64,000 bases of DNA, from positions 1 to 64,000 of the forward strand of contig JAIQFH010000028.1 in NCBI GenBank assembly GCA_020073385.1, read 5' to 3'. The position numbers were made by a program, and so were the translations under genes. The notes beneath the pieces are model-generated. The model had not been told where the DNA came from. It did no database searches and saw only the letters and a program-made list of their open reading frames with translations. The stretch comes from Terriglobia bacterium. GTDB lineage: Bacteria; Acidobacteriota; Terriglobia; Terriglobales; Acidobacteriaceae. Shown in pieces: positions 25,398 to 33,436 of this stretch (positions are counted from its first letter, which is position 1; every line of letters begins with the position of its first letter).

Positions 25398-27224
25398 ATG
25401 GCGACCACACAACGAAAGAGACGGGAGGGCCGTAACGAACGACATAGCGCGGCCTGGGGTAAGCGTCTCAGTTCGGTATTGGTCCTGGTGTTGGCCACAG
25501 GGATGGCATTCGGACAGCGCGGCAGTAATCCGACCGCAAACGGCCGGTTCTCGCGCATCGCTCCGGAACTCTCGAGTCTGCTGTCCAAGGCAAAGCAGGG
25601 ATCTGCGAAGACCCAGACGGTAAGAGTCATCGTGCAATACAAGCAGGTTCCCAGCGCGGCACACTATTCCAGGATGCAGGGCCGTGGAGGACGCCTCCAT
25701 GCGAAACTGCACATGATTAAGGGCGCGGCCTTCACGATTCCGGTCAGTGCTCTGCCTGCCTTGGAGGCCGATCCTGATGTCGCGTCGGTGACCATCGACC
25801 ACCCGATGAGCGTGATGGACGATATCACCGACAACGTCATCGGCGCTCCCTCGGCGTGGAATTCCGGCTTCACGGGTGCCGGAGTCGGGATTGCCGTCAT
25901 CGATAGCGGCATCAATGACAACCATCCAGATCTTTTTGACGCCACGGAAACCTCTTCGCGCGTGATCTATCACCAGGATTTCACCGGAACCGCCACCAGC
26001 AATTCGAACGGCGGGCACTATGACCTTTACGGTCACGGCACGCACGTCGCGGGCATCATCGCGGGCAATGGTTATCTTTCGGGCGGGCAATATCAGGGTG
26101 TCGCGCCTGCCGCGACCCTCGTCGATCTTCGGGCGCTCGACGCTAATGGCGGCGGCACCGACAGCACCGTCATCGCGGCCATTCAGCAGGCGATCGCTTT
26201 GAAAAACGCCTACAACATTCGCATCATCAACCTCTCGCTTGGCCGCGGAATTCCGGTCAGCTATACCCTCGATCCTCTTTGCCAGGCAGTAGAAGCAGCC
26301 TGGAATAATGGCATCGCGGTGGTGGTAGCTGCGGGCAATTATGGCCGGCTGAGCGTGTACGGCAGCAATGGTTTCGGAACGATTACCGCTCCCGGCAATG
26401 ACCCGTTCGTGATCACTGTGGGAGCAACCAAGAACAACGGATCCGCCGCGCTGTCCGCTCAAACCAAAGCCAGCTACAGTTCGAAGGGGCCCACGACCTA
26501 CGACCACGTGGTGAAGCCTGATATCATGGCGCCTGGACACGGGATCGTCTCTCTTGCCGCTCCAGGAGCGACTCTGGAGTCAGAGTTCTCCAGTGATGTG
26601 ATCACCGGAACCGACGGTAATGCTGACTACTTCCGGTTGAGCGGCACCAGCATGGCGACCCCTGCCGTCGCCGGAGCCGTTGCTCTCATGTTGCAGGAGG
26701 AAAGCACCCTTACCCCAGACCAGGTGAAGGCTCGCCTGATGAAGACCGCCCACAAGATGGGCATTTTCTCCACATCGGCCTACGTCCCTCACCTTTCCCG
26801 CTCCTTCGTTGATTTCTACGATCTGTTCTCGGTCGGTTCGGGACTGCTTGACGTGCAGGACGCCATGACCAACTCGGACCTGGCTCCTTCCAATGTCGGA
26901 GCGGCCCTGTCGCCGTCCGCGTTGTACGACCCGACCACTCACACGGTTTCGATCGTATATGGGAACTCCAGCGTAGCCAGCACTTCGGTGGTTTGGGGCA
27001 GCTCCGTCGTCTGGGGCAGTTCGGTGGTCTGGGGTAGCTCCGTTGTGTGGGGATCGTCCGTCGTCTGGGGTAGTTCGCTTCCCTGGAACGACAATACCAC
27101 CAGCGCATTTAGCGTCGTATGGGGATCGAGCACCGGCACAGCTTCAGCCACGAGTGTGGTCTGGGGTTCGTCGGTGAGCGATGCCAACAGCGCCTTCTCC
27201 GATGCCGGAGACGATGAACAATAG
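25398..27224 (+). CDS. secreted S8 subtilisin-like protease with C-terminal VVWGSS repeats
   Basis: 608 residues from ATG 25398, which has GAAAGGTGAG upstream and is followed by a signal peptide (KRLSSVLVLVLATGMAFG). The longer frame upstream is discarded. An inhibitor-I9-like propeptide occupies about 70-140. The catalytic triad is clear: Asp in GIAVIDSGINDNHP, His in YGHGTHVAGII and Ser in LSGTSMATPAVAG, with the oxyanion Asn in VVVAAGNYG. After residue 525 the protein carries seven VVWGSS units, five of them in direct tandem. Such tails are known in acidobacterial subtilases, but their role is unproven. They may be a surface or matrix attachment region. The next gene, 35 bases downstream, encodes a membrane protein. 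Confidence 0.9.
   Translation: MATTQRKRREGRNERHSAAWGKRLSSVLVLVLATGMAFGQRGSNPTANGRFSRIAPELSSLLSKAKQGSAKTQTVRVIVQYKQVPSAAHYSRMQGRGGRLHAKLHMIKGAAFTIPVSALPALEADPDVASVTIDHPMSVMDDITDNVIGAPSAWNSGFTGAGVGIAVIDSGINDNHPDLFDATETSSRVIYHQDFTGTATSNSNGGHYDLYGHGTHVAGIIAGNGYLSGGQYQGVAPAATLVDLRALDANGGGTDSTVIAAIQQAIALKNAYNIRIINLSLGRGIPVSYTLDPLCQAVEAAWNNGIAVVVAAGNYGRLSVYGSNGFGTITAPGNDPFVITVGATKNNGSAALSAQTKASYSSKGPTTYDHVVKPDIMAPGHGIVSLAAPGATLESEFSSDVITGTDGNADYFRLSGTSMATPAVAGAVALMLQEESTLTPDQVKARLMKTAHKMGIFSTSAYVPHLSRSFVDFYDLFSVGSGLLDVQDAMTNSDLAPSNVGAALSPSALYDPTTHTVSIVYGNSSVASTSVVWGSSVVWGSSVVWGSSVVWGSSVVWGSSLPWNDNTTSAFSVVWGSSTGTASATSVVWGSSVSDANSAFSDAGDDEQ
26985..27074 (+). repeat. five tandem 18-bp units encoding SVVWGS
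   Basis: Units begin at 26985, 27003, 27021, 27039 and 27057, each encoding S-V-V-W-G-S. Two further isolated copies follow by 27174. Third codon positions vary between units (gtg/gtc/gtt, agc/agt/tcg) while the peptide is constant, so selection acts on the protein rather than on a recent DNA duplication. Confidence 0.9.
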
Positions 27225-27259
27225 TAGCCGTGTAAATGGCAAAGAAAGGAGACGACACT

Positions 27260-27988
27260 ATGGATACTACACGGCAAACCAAGACGTTCATCGGCGCAAT
27301 GATGCTGGCAGGCCTGAGCATCGCCGGATACGCGAGCTTCGCGAGTCATACGCTGCACGCATACTTCGCACTGGCTGTCCTGGCCTTGGCCGCGGCGACT
27401 TCACGAATGAAAGTGAAGCTGCCCGGAGTTAATGGCAACATGTCGGTCAACCTGCCATTCCTGTTGACCGCGGCTGTGAATCTGAGCGGCGCCGAGGCGG
27501 TTGCAATCACCTGCATCTCAACCGCGGTGCAATGCTGGCCTCGGAAAGACGGTAAATTCAATCCGCAGAACATGGCTTTCAACCTGAGCATGATGGTTTT
27601 CGCCACTTCCACGGCAAGCCTGATTTTCCATGCTGTGGCCCAAAGCCCGACGCTGTGGCACTCCTCCACGCTCGGACTCACTCTGGCGACCGCAACTTTG
27701 TTCTTGGGGCAGACCGCCCCTGTGGCGGGGATCGTTGCCGTCAGTGAGGCGAAGTCCCCCGGGCACGTCTGGTTGAGCCTGGCTCAACTTTCGTTCCCGT
27801 ACTACGTCGTTAGCGCGGGGGTGACTTCCATGGTCCAGGCGATGACTTCCCATCCAGCATGGGGACTCGCGCTTGCGGTGTTCCCTGTGATGTACGTCAT
27901 CCACCGCTCCTATCGTCTCTATTTCAATGCGATGGTTGAAACTCTGCGTCCTGGGGTTCTGGTTCGAGCAGCAGGCGCCGGAGCATAA
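27260..27988 (+). CDS. stand-alone multi-helix membrane protein, paralogue of the HD-GYP sensor region
   Basis: 242 residues from ATG 27260, preceded by AAAGGAG; the ATG at 27236 is less likely. Seven or eight hydrophobic helices, the stretch MKVKLPGVNGNMSVNLPF and the end VIHRSYRLYFNAMVE are present. These match the N-terminal part of the HD-GYP/GGDEF protein at 18416-20884 (LKVQLPGIDGTMSVNF and VYRSYRLYLGRLE). Here the sequence stops where the signalling domains would begin. It probably senses or binds something in the membrane but has no output domain of its own. It may interact with the protease encoded just upstream or modulate the full-length paralogue; both are inference. Confidence 0.78.
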   Translation: MDTTRQTKTFIGAMMLAGLSIAGYASFASHTLHAYFALAVLALAAATSRMKVKLPGVNGNMSVNLPFLLTAAVNLSGAEAVAITCISTAVQCWPRKDGKFNPQNMAFNLSMMVFATSTASLIFHAVAQSPTLWHSSTLGLTLATATLFLGQTAPVAGIVAVSEAKSPGHVWLSLAQLSFPYYVVSAGVTSMVQAMTSHPAWGLALAVFPVMYVIHRSYRLYFNAMVETLRPGVLVRAAGAGA

Positions 27989-28012
27989 CCGCAGCTCAAA
28001 TCTATTCACCCT

Positions 28013-28052
28013 GGTGGCACGGCGCTTTCAACGCTGTGCCACCTCATTTTTT
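28013..28052 (+). terminator. rho-independent terminator
   Basis: GGTGGCACGGCG, a six-base loop and a matching CGCTGTGCCACC arm form a 12-bp stem with one G-U pair, followed by TCATTTTTT. It lies 24 bases after the membrane-protein gene and ends the subtilase transcript. Confidence 0.85.
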
Positions 28053-28167
28053 GGCGATGTAAATTTCGTGAACCCTAATCAACTCCTGGCGCGACGGCTG
28101 AATTGTGAGATCTGCTCTTTCCAAACGGTGTTGGTAAAGATCACATTCAGGGGAAGAGGAAGAGGTT

Positions 28168-28440
28168 TTATGCGGACGCCGCCGCCGCTTTTGGCGCCGA
28201 GAATACGAGCCATTCCAAGCTTGAGAATGGCAGATAGAGGCTGGGGGCATCGAGACTGTTCATGACGCTCCCCGTACTCTCGCGTAAAGCCTGCAGCATT
28301 TCATCGCTATGAAAACAGAAGCCGGTTTCGTCTGTAGCAGCAATTGTGCCGGGGAAGGCCCGGCTGAAAAGAGAGACTTTCACGATCACGCGCTTACCCA
28401 CAAGGTTGGCTTTGAACGAAGATGAGTCTGCCAGCGCCAT
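28168..28440 (-). CDS. small hypothetical protein
   Basis: 90 residues from ATG 28440 with a modest GAAGAA box upstream. The sequence reads like a real small domain: VGKRVIVKVSLFSRAFPG, TIAATDETGFCFHSDEML and SLYLPFSSLEWLVFSAP, a pattern of beta-strands with a closing 'YLPF..LEWL' strand. Similar small proteins occur in Acidobacteria without known role. No signal or membrane segment. It stands alone between a terminator and the Dabb-domain gene on the same strand. Confidence 0.5.
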   Translation of the reverse strand: MALADSSSFKANLVGKRVIVKVSLFSRAFPGTIAATDETGFCFHSDEMLQALRESTGSVMNSLDAPSLYLPFSSLEWLVFSAPKAAAASA

Positions 28441-28654
28441 AATTCTTCTGCAGCTATGCCTCTGGCACTAGGTTGCAGCCCGCACTTTAATTGAACAAGT
28501 GCCGTTCGGTATCTGCCGTTACGACGGTAATCAGGCCGGGCCCAGTCCACCGACAAGAAATCACTGCTTGAGCACGAGGGCGAAGCGCTTCCATCCAGCC
28601 TTCGCCCACGAATCACCGTCTTCTTGCATATATTCGCAGACTAACGCACTGCAC

Positions 28655-29056
28655 TCAGGCGCGAAGGTCTAGTTCAATTGCGTCGATCAGCGGCACGAGC
28701 CACGCGAGCAGCGCTTGATGTGCCGGATGTTGAACATAAGCCTCGAGTGATGCTTTGTCCTTGAACTGCATGACGCCACCGAAAGAGTAGCCCTTCCCTC
28801 GCGGCGAAAGATTTGGGCCTACATGGGTTTGAAGAAGTCCAGGAATCGCCCCTTGGAAAGCGGCGATTTCTTTTGCGGCTCTGTCCTTTTGAGCTTCAGA
28901 CGTTCCTTGCTTCCACTGAAACGCGAACACATGAAAAACGCTCGCCGACTCAGTTTCCCCTCTCGCCGCCTCCGTCGAACTGAGTGAAATGAGGGAGACG
29001 GCCCCTACGGCGATAAAGCCATCTCGCAGCAAGGCACGGCGTGTTGCATTTGCCAT
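28655..29056 (-). CDS. exported Dabb-domain (stress-responsive alpha/beta barrel) protein
   Basis: 133 residues. An N-terminal twin-Arg-less but Tat/Sec-like leader (RRALLRDGFIAVGAVSLISL) is followed by a Dabb ferredoxin-like barrel. The visible elements are VFHVFAFQWKQGTSEAQKDR, AFQGAIPGLLQTHVGPN, a GYSFGGVMQFKD strand and LEAYVQHPAHQALLAWLVP. The domain is found in dimeric stress proteins and some cyclases/hydrolases, but no catalytic site can be named. It lies just outside the left end of the integrated element. Confidence 0.8.
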   Translation of the reverse strand: MANATRRALLRDGFIAVGAVSLISLSSTEAARGETESASVFHVFAFQWKQGTSEAQKDRAAKEIAAFQGAIPGLLQTHVGPNLSPRGKGYSFGGVMQFKDKASLEAYVQHPAHQALLAWLVPLIDAIELDLRA

Positions 29057-29279
29057 CTTGGGATTCCTTTCTACGATTGGTACCCACCATCCTCGGCCGG
29101 AGTGGCCAAACCTTGGTCTCTCTGGATTGTGCCACGACCGTGGATGTCACGTACGGTATAACCGCTTGATTTTGAGCGCTCGGTTCGGCCTTGCCTCTTT
29201 TCCGTGCTCAAGGACCGGTACCCGTGGGAAAGGAGAAACTGAGTCACTGCGTGGCACCCGCGTAAATCTAGGAGATCGT

Positions 29280-29359
29280 TGGTGCCGGGAGGGGGAATCG
29301 AACCCCCACAGTCCTTTCGGACCTGCGGATTTTAAGTCCCGTGCGTCTGCCAATTTCGC
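29280..29359 (-). pseudogene. 3' part of host tRNA-Leu(UAA), disrupted by element insertion (attL)
   Basis: Read on the minus strand, this carries the anticodon loop CTTAAAA, the long variable arm, the T-arm GGGGGTTCGATTCCCCC, the 3' acceptor strand TCCCGGC and ACCA. Positions 29340-29359 still resemble the D-arm, but the sequence then changes to unrelated A/T-rich DNA, so the 5' acceptor strand and first D-stem bases are missing. The anticodon stem is also mismatched here (CGGGA against TCCGC). The missing 5' part is at 41029-41070. Joined at GGACTTAAAATCC the two pieces make a perfect tRNA-Leu(UAA), with acceptor GCCGGGA/TCCCGGC and anticodon stem GCGGA/TCCGC. Confidence 0.9.
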
Positions 29360-29578
29360 ATTGAAATAAAAACACTTAAGTTGTAATAGCTGTGCCAGTG
29401 TGTAAGCAAGTGTGAAAGTTTCGGCAGTTTTCCACAGATATACGCCGTGCTCGTCAGACGTAATCGAGCCCCGTGTTTCCTGCAGGTAAACGACGCGCTT
29501 GAATCGCGGAGGGCCGTACGTCCAGGCCGAAACCGAAGCTCATGCGGCGGTTCGTGTGGAAGGCGCTTTTGTGGATCG

Positions 29579-30265
29579 TCATGGTGCCGGCGGCGAAGGA
29601 ACCGGCGGTGAAGGACGGATCTCGAACCCCCACACGTGCAACTGGTCAGCGATAAAATTCTCGGAGTGCCCGATGATCTTCTGCACGAGGTCGAGCGTCT
29701 TCTCAAGCATTTTCGTGACCACCGTCTCGTCATCCAGCCGCTTGCCCACCATCATTTCTGCGGTGAGGAGGTCTGCGAAATCGTAGTGAATACTGCCCCG
29801 CTTCTCTCCCGCGCCAGAGGAGGCAAACACGCATTCGGTCATCGGTGTCTTCGCGATCGCCTCCGCGAGTCGTTCTGGCAGAAAGTGGAATACGCCACCG
29901 TGCCTCACCGATTTCAAGTGTATTTGTTCCAGCGCCTGCCCCGACGCGTCCTTGAGGACCAACCGCAAGCTCGTCTCATAGCTTTGGTCCCCCATGAAGG
30001 TCCTGCTCATCGTACGGATCAGCTTCAATGTCTCGTAGAGGATTCCCGACACGAAGAAATGGGCATTCATCCGGTCCCGAATTGCGGCCGGAGTATTTCG
30101 GTTAGCCGTGGTCATCATCAGCGAGTGGGCGGAATTCAGCGCATTTACCGCCCGCGCCAACGCCACGACGTAGGCGAATTTCTTATCTGCCCGAGCCTTT
30201 TTGAGCGCTGAAGGATTTCCGTAGATCTGCCGTCCCCTGATGTCATCCTCCAAGGAGACCTCCAT
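29579..30265 (-). CDS. hypothetical island protein with HEPN-like R-x5-H motif
   Basis: 228 residues from ATG 30265 near the left end of the element. Mostly helical, with AYVVALARAVNALNSAH and a possible HEPN-type motif RDRMNAH (Arg63-His69). Further helices (GILYETLKLIRTMSRTF) come next. The centre contains SIHYDFADLLTAEMMVG and the C-terminus is Pro-rich (PSPPVPSPPAP). The next gene is divergent, 54 bases away, so both share a promoter region. The HEPN suggestion rests on one motif in a helical context and should be treated as tentative. Other function not recognised. Confidence 0.6.
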   Translation of the reverse strand: MEVSLEDDIRGRQIYGNPSALKKARADKKFAYVVALARAVNALNSAHSLMMTTANRNTPAAIRDRMNAHFFVSGILYETLKLIRTMSRTFMGDQSYETSLRLVLKDASGQALEQIHLKSVRHGGVFHFLPERLAEAIAKTPMTECVFASSGAGEKRGSIHYDFADLLTAEMMVGKRLDDETVVTKMLEKTLDLVQKIIGHSENFIADQLHVWGFEIRPSPPVPSPPAP

Positions 30266-30319
30266 TGACGTTCTGACCCGGCATTGTATGATGAACGGAA
30301 TCCTGCCTCAAACCCCTCC

Positions 30320-31510
30320 ATGCTTCACTACATCCTGAGATTCACTGAAACGGCAGCAGATACAGACCCTCGTCTAGGTGTGGAAGCAGTTGCGGAAATG
30401 TCGGGTATAAAGTGTAGGTTTGGAGGGCTCATGAACCTTGCGGGAGGGAATATTGTAGTGAGCGTATTTCCCGATATGCCGACGCCCGGCGCGTTGGGAG
30501 CTTTTACACGCCCCGAAAAGATCAACGAGATACAGGAACTCGAAAAGATCAAAACGTCCCGGCTCTGGGAGATTCGTGCGTTCATCTCTGACCACGTGCC
30601 GCTCGCAGGGAATCCTCCCGATACGCTCAAGGAAACAGGTCATCATTTTCTGCACGTCAATCCGCCCGAGAACCCGCTGTGGATCTACCTGCATGCGGGA
30701 GGGCGGAGAGCGGTCTATTACGGGCTCTTCAATGACGCGAACGGGAAGCTCGATTACATCGTTGTGAAAGTCCAATCCGCCTTGCCGAGCAATGCGCTCC
30801 TGCTCGCGCGCGGGCCCATCAATGCGCTGCTCGATGTCATGGTGCGGAACTATCCCATGCCGCTCCTGATTCATCGTTTGGACCTGATGTCGCCAACGGA
30901 CGGTGATGTTCTCGTGTCCGAATGCCTGATCCCGGAGCCGAGAGGAGTTTCGATCGGGCCGCTCGGCGGCATCGTGCAAGCGACGCCCTTCGCGCCGTAC
31001 GACGCTCTCTATCGCGAGGGCCTGACCTCGCATAGTCCGTTCTACCGACTCATCTGCGGATGGAAAATGTATGAAGGCTCGGGCAAGATCCGCGGCATCG
31101 TGAGGAAGGAATGCCAGCTGCGAAACCTGCCGGCGAAATTGCCGGCGGACCCGACGATCACGACCGAAGACCTACGCCAGCTCGGCTTTAGTCCTGAATT
31201 CAGTACTGGCATCACGTGCGCGCGGGACCTCTTCGAAAAGCTGCGGGAGACCCGGAATGCGATCTCCCACTTCCTGATCGAAACGGATGAGGGCGAATCA
31301 ATGGTGTACGTGGCTGACGGAGGTCAATTGCGTCACTATTCGGCAAGCGCGGCCGCGATGTTGCACTATAGCCATCAGGCCCTCGAAGACCTGCGGCTAT
31401 TCAGTGTCCAAAACGGGATTCACTTCTGGGGCGGGGGTTCTATGATCCTTCCGATGCCACAGAATCGCGATCAATTTGCGGTTCGTGCTTCGGATTACGG
31501 TTTGATCTAG
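30320..31510 (+). CDS. hypothetical island protein with C-terminal R-x4-H motif
   Basis: 396 residues from ATG 30320; the frame opens at TTG 30284, 36 bases earlier. The N-terminal two thirds form an alpha/beta region with no motif I recognise (GGLMNLAGGNIVVSVFP, LWIYLHAGGRRAVYYGLF). The region near residue 300-325 is helical and contains LFEKLRETRNAISHFLIE. There Arg312-x4-His317 fits the catalytic Rx4-6H motif of HEPN RNases, which are common in toxin and phage-defence systems. It is divergent from the previous gene and followed by another protein with such a motif. Role in defence is inference from context. Confidence 0.6.
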   Translation: MLHYILRFTETAADTDPRLGVEAVAEMSGIKCRFGGLMNLAGGNIVVSVFPDMPTPGALGAFTRPEKINEIQELEKIKTSRLWEIRAFISDHVPLAGNPPDTLKETGHHFLHVNPPENPLWIYLHAGGRRAVYYGLFNDANGKLDYIVVKVQSALPSNALLLARGPINALLDVMVRNYPMPLLIHRLDLMSPTDGDVLVSECLIPEPRGVSIGPLGGIVQATPFAPYDALYREGLTSHSPFYRLICGWKMYEGSGKIRGIVRKECQLRNLPAKLPADPTITTEDLRQLGFSPEFSTGITCARDLFEKLRETRNAISHFLIETDEGESMVYVADGGQLRHYSASAAAMLHYSHQALEDLRLFSVQNGIHFWGGGSMILPMPQNRDQFAVRASDYGLI

Positions 31511-31586
31511 GTTCTGTGCGGCCACAAGGCACAGCGTCGCATCGGTGAGTAGCCGAAATTGCGCGCAGCCGGCCTAGAATACTGCC

Positions 31587-32453
31587 ATGCAGCTGCAATT
31601 CCCGCCAAAACATCCGCTGATCATTGCGCGAACTCAAGTCTCTTTGCCCGAAGGCGCGTTTATTCGCGCGCTGCCGTTCGTTGTGGACGAAACTCAACGC
31701 TTCCGGGTCGATGCGATGGTGATGTGCGCTGACATCATGGCGTCCGCCTATGCGCAAATGATCGAATTCGCGCTCAGATCCAAATGGGAAAAGACGCAGA
31801 ATAAGGAACAGCGTTCTGGTCACCTCGACATCGCAATGTTCCAGCACGCTTGGTCGATAGTTGACCAAATCTACAGCTTGCGACAGCTTCTCCGCAGCCT
31901 CGCCTTTAACGGGGATGACGTGGACGCCTTCATGTCGGCCACCAGTAGTGTGCATGTCTTGCGGAATCGGACCGACCACTTAGACCAGCTAATTCCGAAC
32001 ATCGCGGCCTCGAAAGGCAATTCCCGCAGCCTATTTGGAAGCCTCACCTACTTCGTTCTCGGTGCGGTGGTTGGCGCACCGGAGGTCGAAGTCTTCGTTG
32101 TCGCACAACACGCGGACCCCGTCCGACCTAGCGAGCAAATTGCCTCTATTCGGATACCGGGCGAGTTGCGAAAGCCAATTGGCAACTTTGTTCTGACTGC
32201 AGCAGGCGACGAACTGGACATCGACACTGCCATGTTAACGCTCGGAGCAGTGATGACTCGAACAAACGAAGGATTCGAGAAGAGCATACGCGCACAAGTG
32301 GCTCAGAAAGCCACCGAGCACGGAATCGAACAGGACAAACTACTCGCCCACTATGGAGCCCGACTGAAAATCATGCTTGCCATGAACGTGGGTAAGACTA
32401 CCGCGCAGTCCGATCCTGCCAACGAAGGTAAAGCCGGACCGGCTACTCTCTGA
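31587..32453 (+). CDS. hypothetical island protein with HEPN-like R-x4-H motif
   Basis: 288 residues from ATG 31587. The helical first half includes QHAWSIVDQIYSLRQLLR and then VHVLRNRTDHLDQLIP, where Arg126-x4-His131 (RNRTDH) fits the HEPN motif and its usual surroundings. The second half has beta-strand character (SLTYFVLGAVVGAPEVEVFV) and a long C-terminal helix. It follows the previous gene by 76 bases in the same direction. No nucleotidyltransferase (MNT) partner, usual for many HEPN toxins, is seen nearby. Molecular role unknown. Confidence 0.6.
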   Translation: MQLQFPPKHPLIIARTQVSLPEGAFIRALPFVVDETQRFRVDAMVMCADIMASAYAQMIEFALRSKWEKTQNKEQRSGHLDIAMFQHAWSIVDQIYSLRQLLRSLAFNGDDVDAFMSATSSVHVLRNRTDHLDQLIPNIAASKGNSRSLFGSLTYFVLGAVVGAPEVEVFVVAQHADPVRPSEQIASIRIPGELRKPIGNFVLTAAGDELDIDTAMLTLGAVMTRTNEGFEKSIRAQVAQKATEHGIEQDKLLAHYGARLKIMLAMNVGKTTAQSDPANEGKAGPATL

Positions 32454-32494
32454 CCGCTGCCGTTAGGTGCAATTGGATTTCGACCTTCCCGCAG

Positions 32495-33067
32495 TTAGGC
32501 GAGTCCTATTCCAAGACTTTGGCCTTGCTCCTCTTCAGACGGCCGCACTCCTCGCACAGAGACGGGTTCAGTTTTCGGTGTTGTCGGCTGTTGCTCGACC
32601 TCTGTTGCCGTTCGTTGCGAGCTTTCGCGGCTGAGGCTACGGGACAGCTTGCTGCCATCATTCGTGTAAATCTGCGCGTCGTGCTGAGCTCGCGAGACGG
32701 ACACATATGCGAATCGGTTGTTGACCAACAGTTCGCTTTTTTCCGTGTCCACGTGAATCAGAACTCGGTCCGCGGTCTGTCCCTGGCTGCTGTGGCTGGT
32801 GACAGCGTATCCGTGGTCAAGATGGGGATGCTCGCGTATGTTGAATCGAACCTCGCGGCCCGAGTCCATTCGGATGCTCACGTCGCCCCTAGAGTTGACT
32901 TGTTCGACAGTACCGAGATCACGGTTAGCAATTTGCCGTTCTCGTGATGGTGCGGTGAACTGAACGCGGTCGCCCTTCGAGAATTCGCGGTCGGCTTCTC
33001 GGTGTACAGACACACCCGACAGGCGTCGCGGATCGTAGAAGAGCAAATCGGGGCGGCGCTCGACGAT
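32495..33067 (-). pseudogene. C-terminal remnant of a MobF/TraA-type relaxase-helicase
   Basis: The reading frame is open from a TAG at 33068-33070 to a stop at 32495. It encodes recognisable helicase C-terminal motifs: KGDRVQFTAPSRERQIANRD, EHPHLDHGYAVTSHSSQGQT, then DRVLIHVDT and NRFAYVSVSRAQHDAQIYTND. These belong to the RecD-like half of conjugative relaxases such as TraA, which are normally around 1000 residues. The relaxase domain and the first helicase motifs are absent, and the sequence changes to an oppositely oriented gene fragment at about 33070. It is a deletion remnant, evidence that the element once moved by conjugation. Confidence 0.8.
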
Positions 33068-33076
33068 CTAGACCCC

Positions 33077-33436
33077 GAGGTGCGGCGCAGGTCCGAGATC
33101 GCCGCGGAAGATGTGGTTATCGCGCACGAGACCGCGCGTGGTTTCGAGTGTGAACGGGTAGGACACTTGAAAATCGGTTTCGACATTCGCAGCATCGGCC
33201 CGGCTGATCCGCAGACTGGCTACCGTGATCCGGTCACCGGTATTCGGCGCATCGAGGTCAAAGGTCGGCGGCGCGGGCAGCCCATCCGGCTGACGACAAA
33301 CGAGTGGTACGCAGAGCAGCCGGAGCGAGAGTCACAATCAGTTGCGCAGGGGGTTGGAACAAGTTCCCTCGGTAGTGGTGGGAGCGGGGCCACGACAGGT
33401 TGTAACAGTCGTCGTGGCTACTTGCTTGCTGGATAA
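33077..33436 (+). pseudogene. fragment of a DUF3883-domain protein (helicase-associated)
   Basis: From about residue VRRRSEIAAEDVVIAHE the frame matches the DUF3883 domain that follows SNF2-type helicases in phage-defence loci. It has ARGFECERVGHLKIGFDIRS, then GIRRIEVKGRRRGQPIRLTT and NEWYAEQ. The homology stops there; the usual 'YWLYVV' continuation is lost. The rest of the open frame (to 33436) is low-complexity Gly/Ser. The N-terminal helicase is also missing, and the frame runs into the truncated relaxase on the other strand. Probably the end of a deleted restriction or DISARM-like gene. Confidence 0.6.

Noticed and set aside
25305..26540. 411-codon open frame opposite the subtilase
   Set aside because: The protease has its full catalytic triad and a proper start; the opposite frame is an antisense shadow with Arg/His-rich composition.
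26985..27074. CRISPR-like or minisatellite array
   Set aside because: The regular 18-bp units are in frame within a protease gene and encode the same hexapeptide; there are no spacers.
29280..29359. functional tRNA-Leu at the left junction
   Set aside because: The 5' acceptor strand is missing and the anticodon stem is mismatched, so it cannot fold as a tRNA.
32519..32947. 142-codon open frame on the plus strand
   Set aside because: It is the shadow of the relaxase remnant on the opposite strand.
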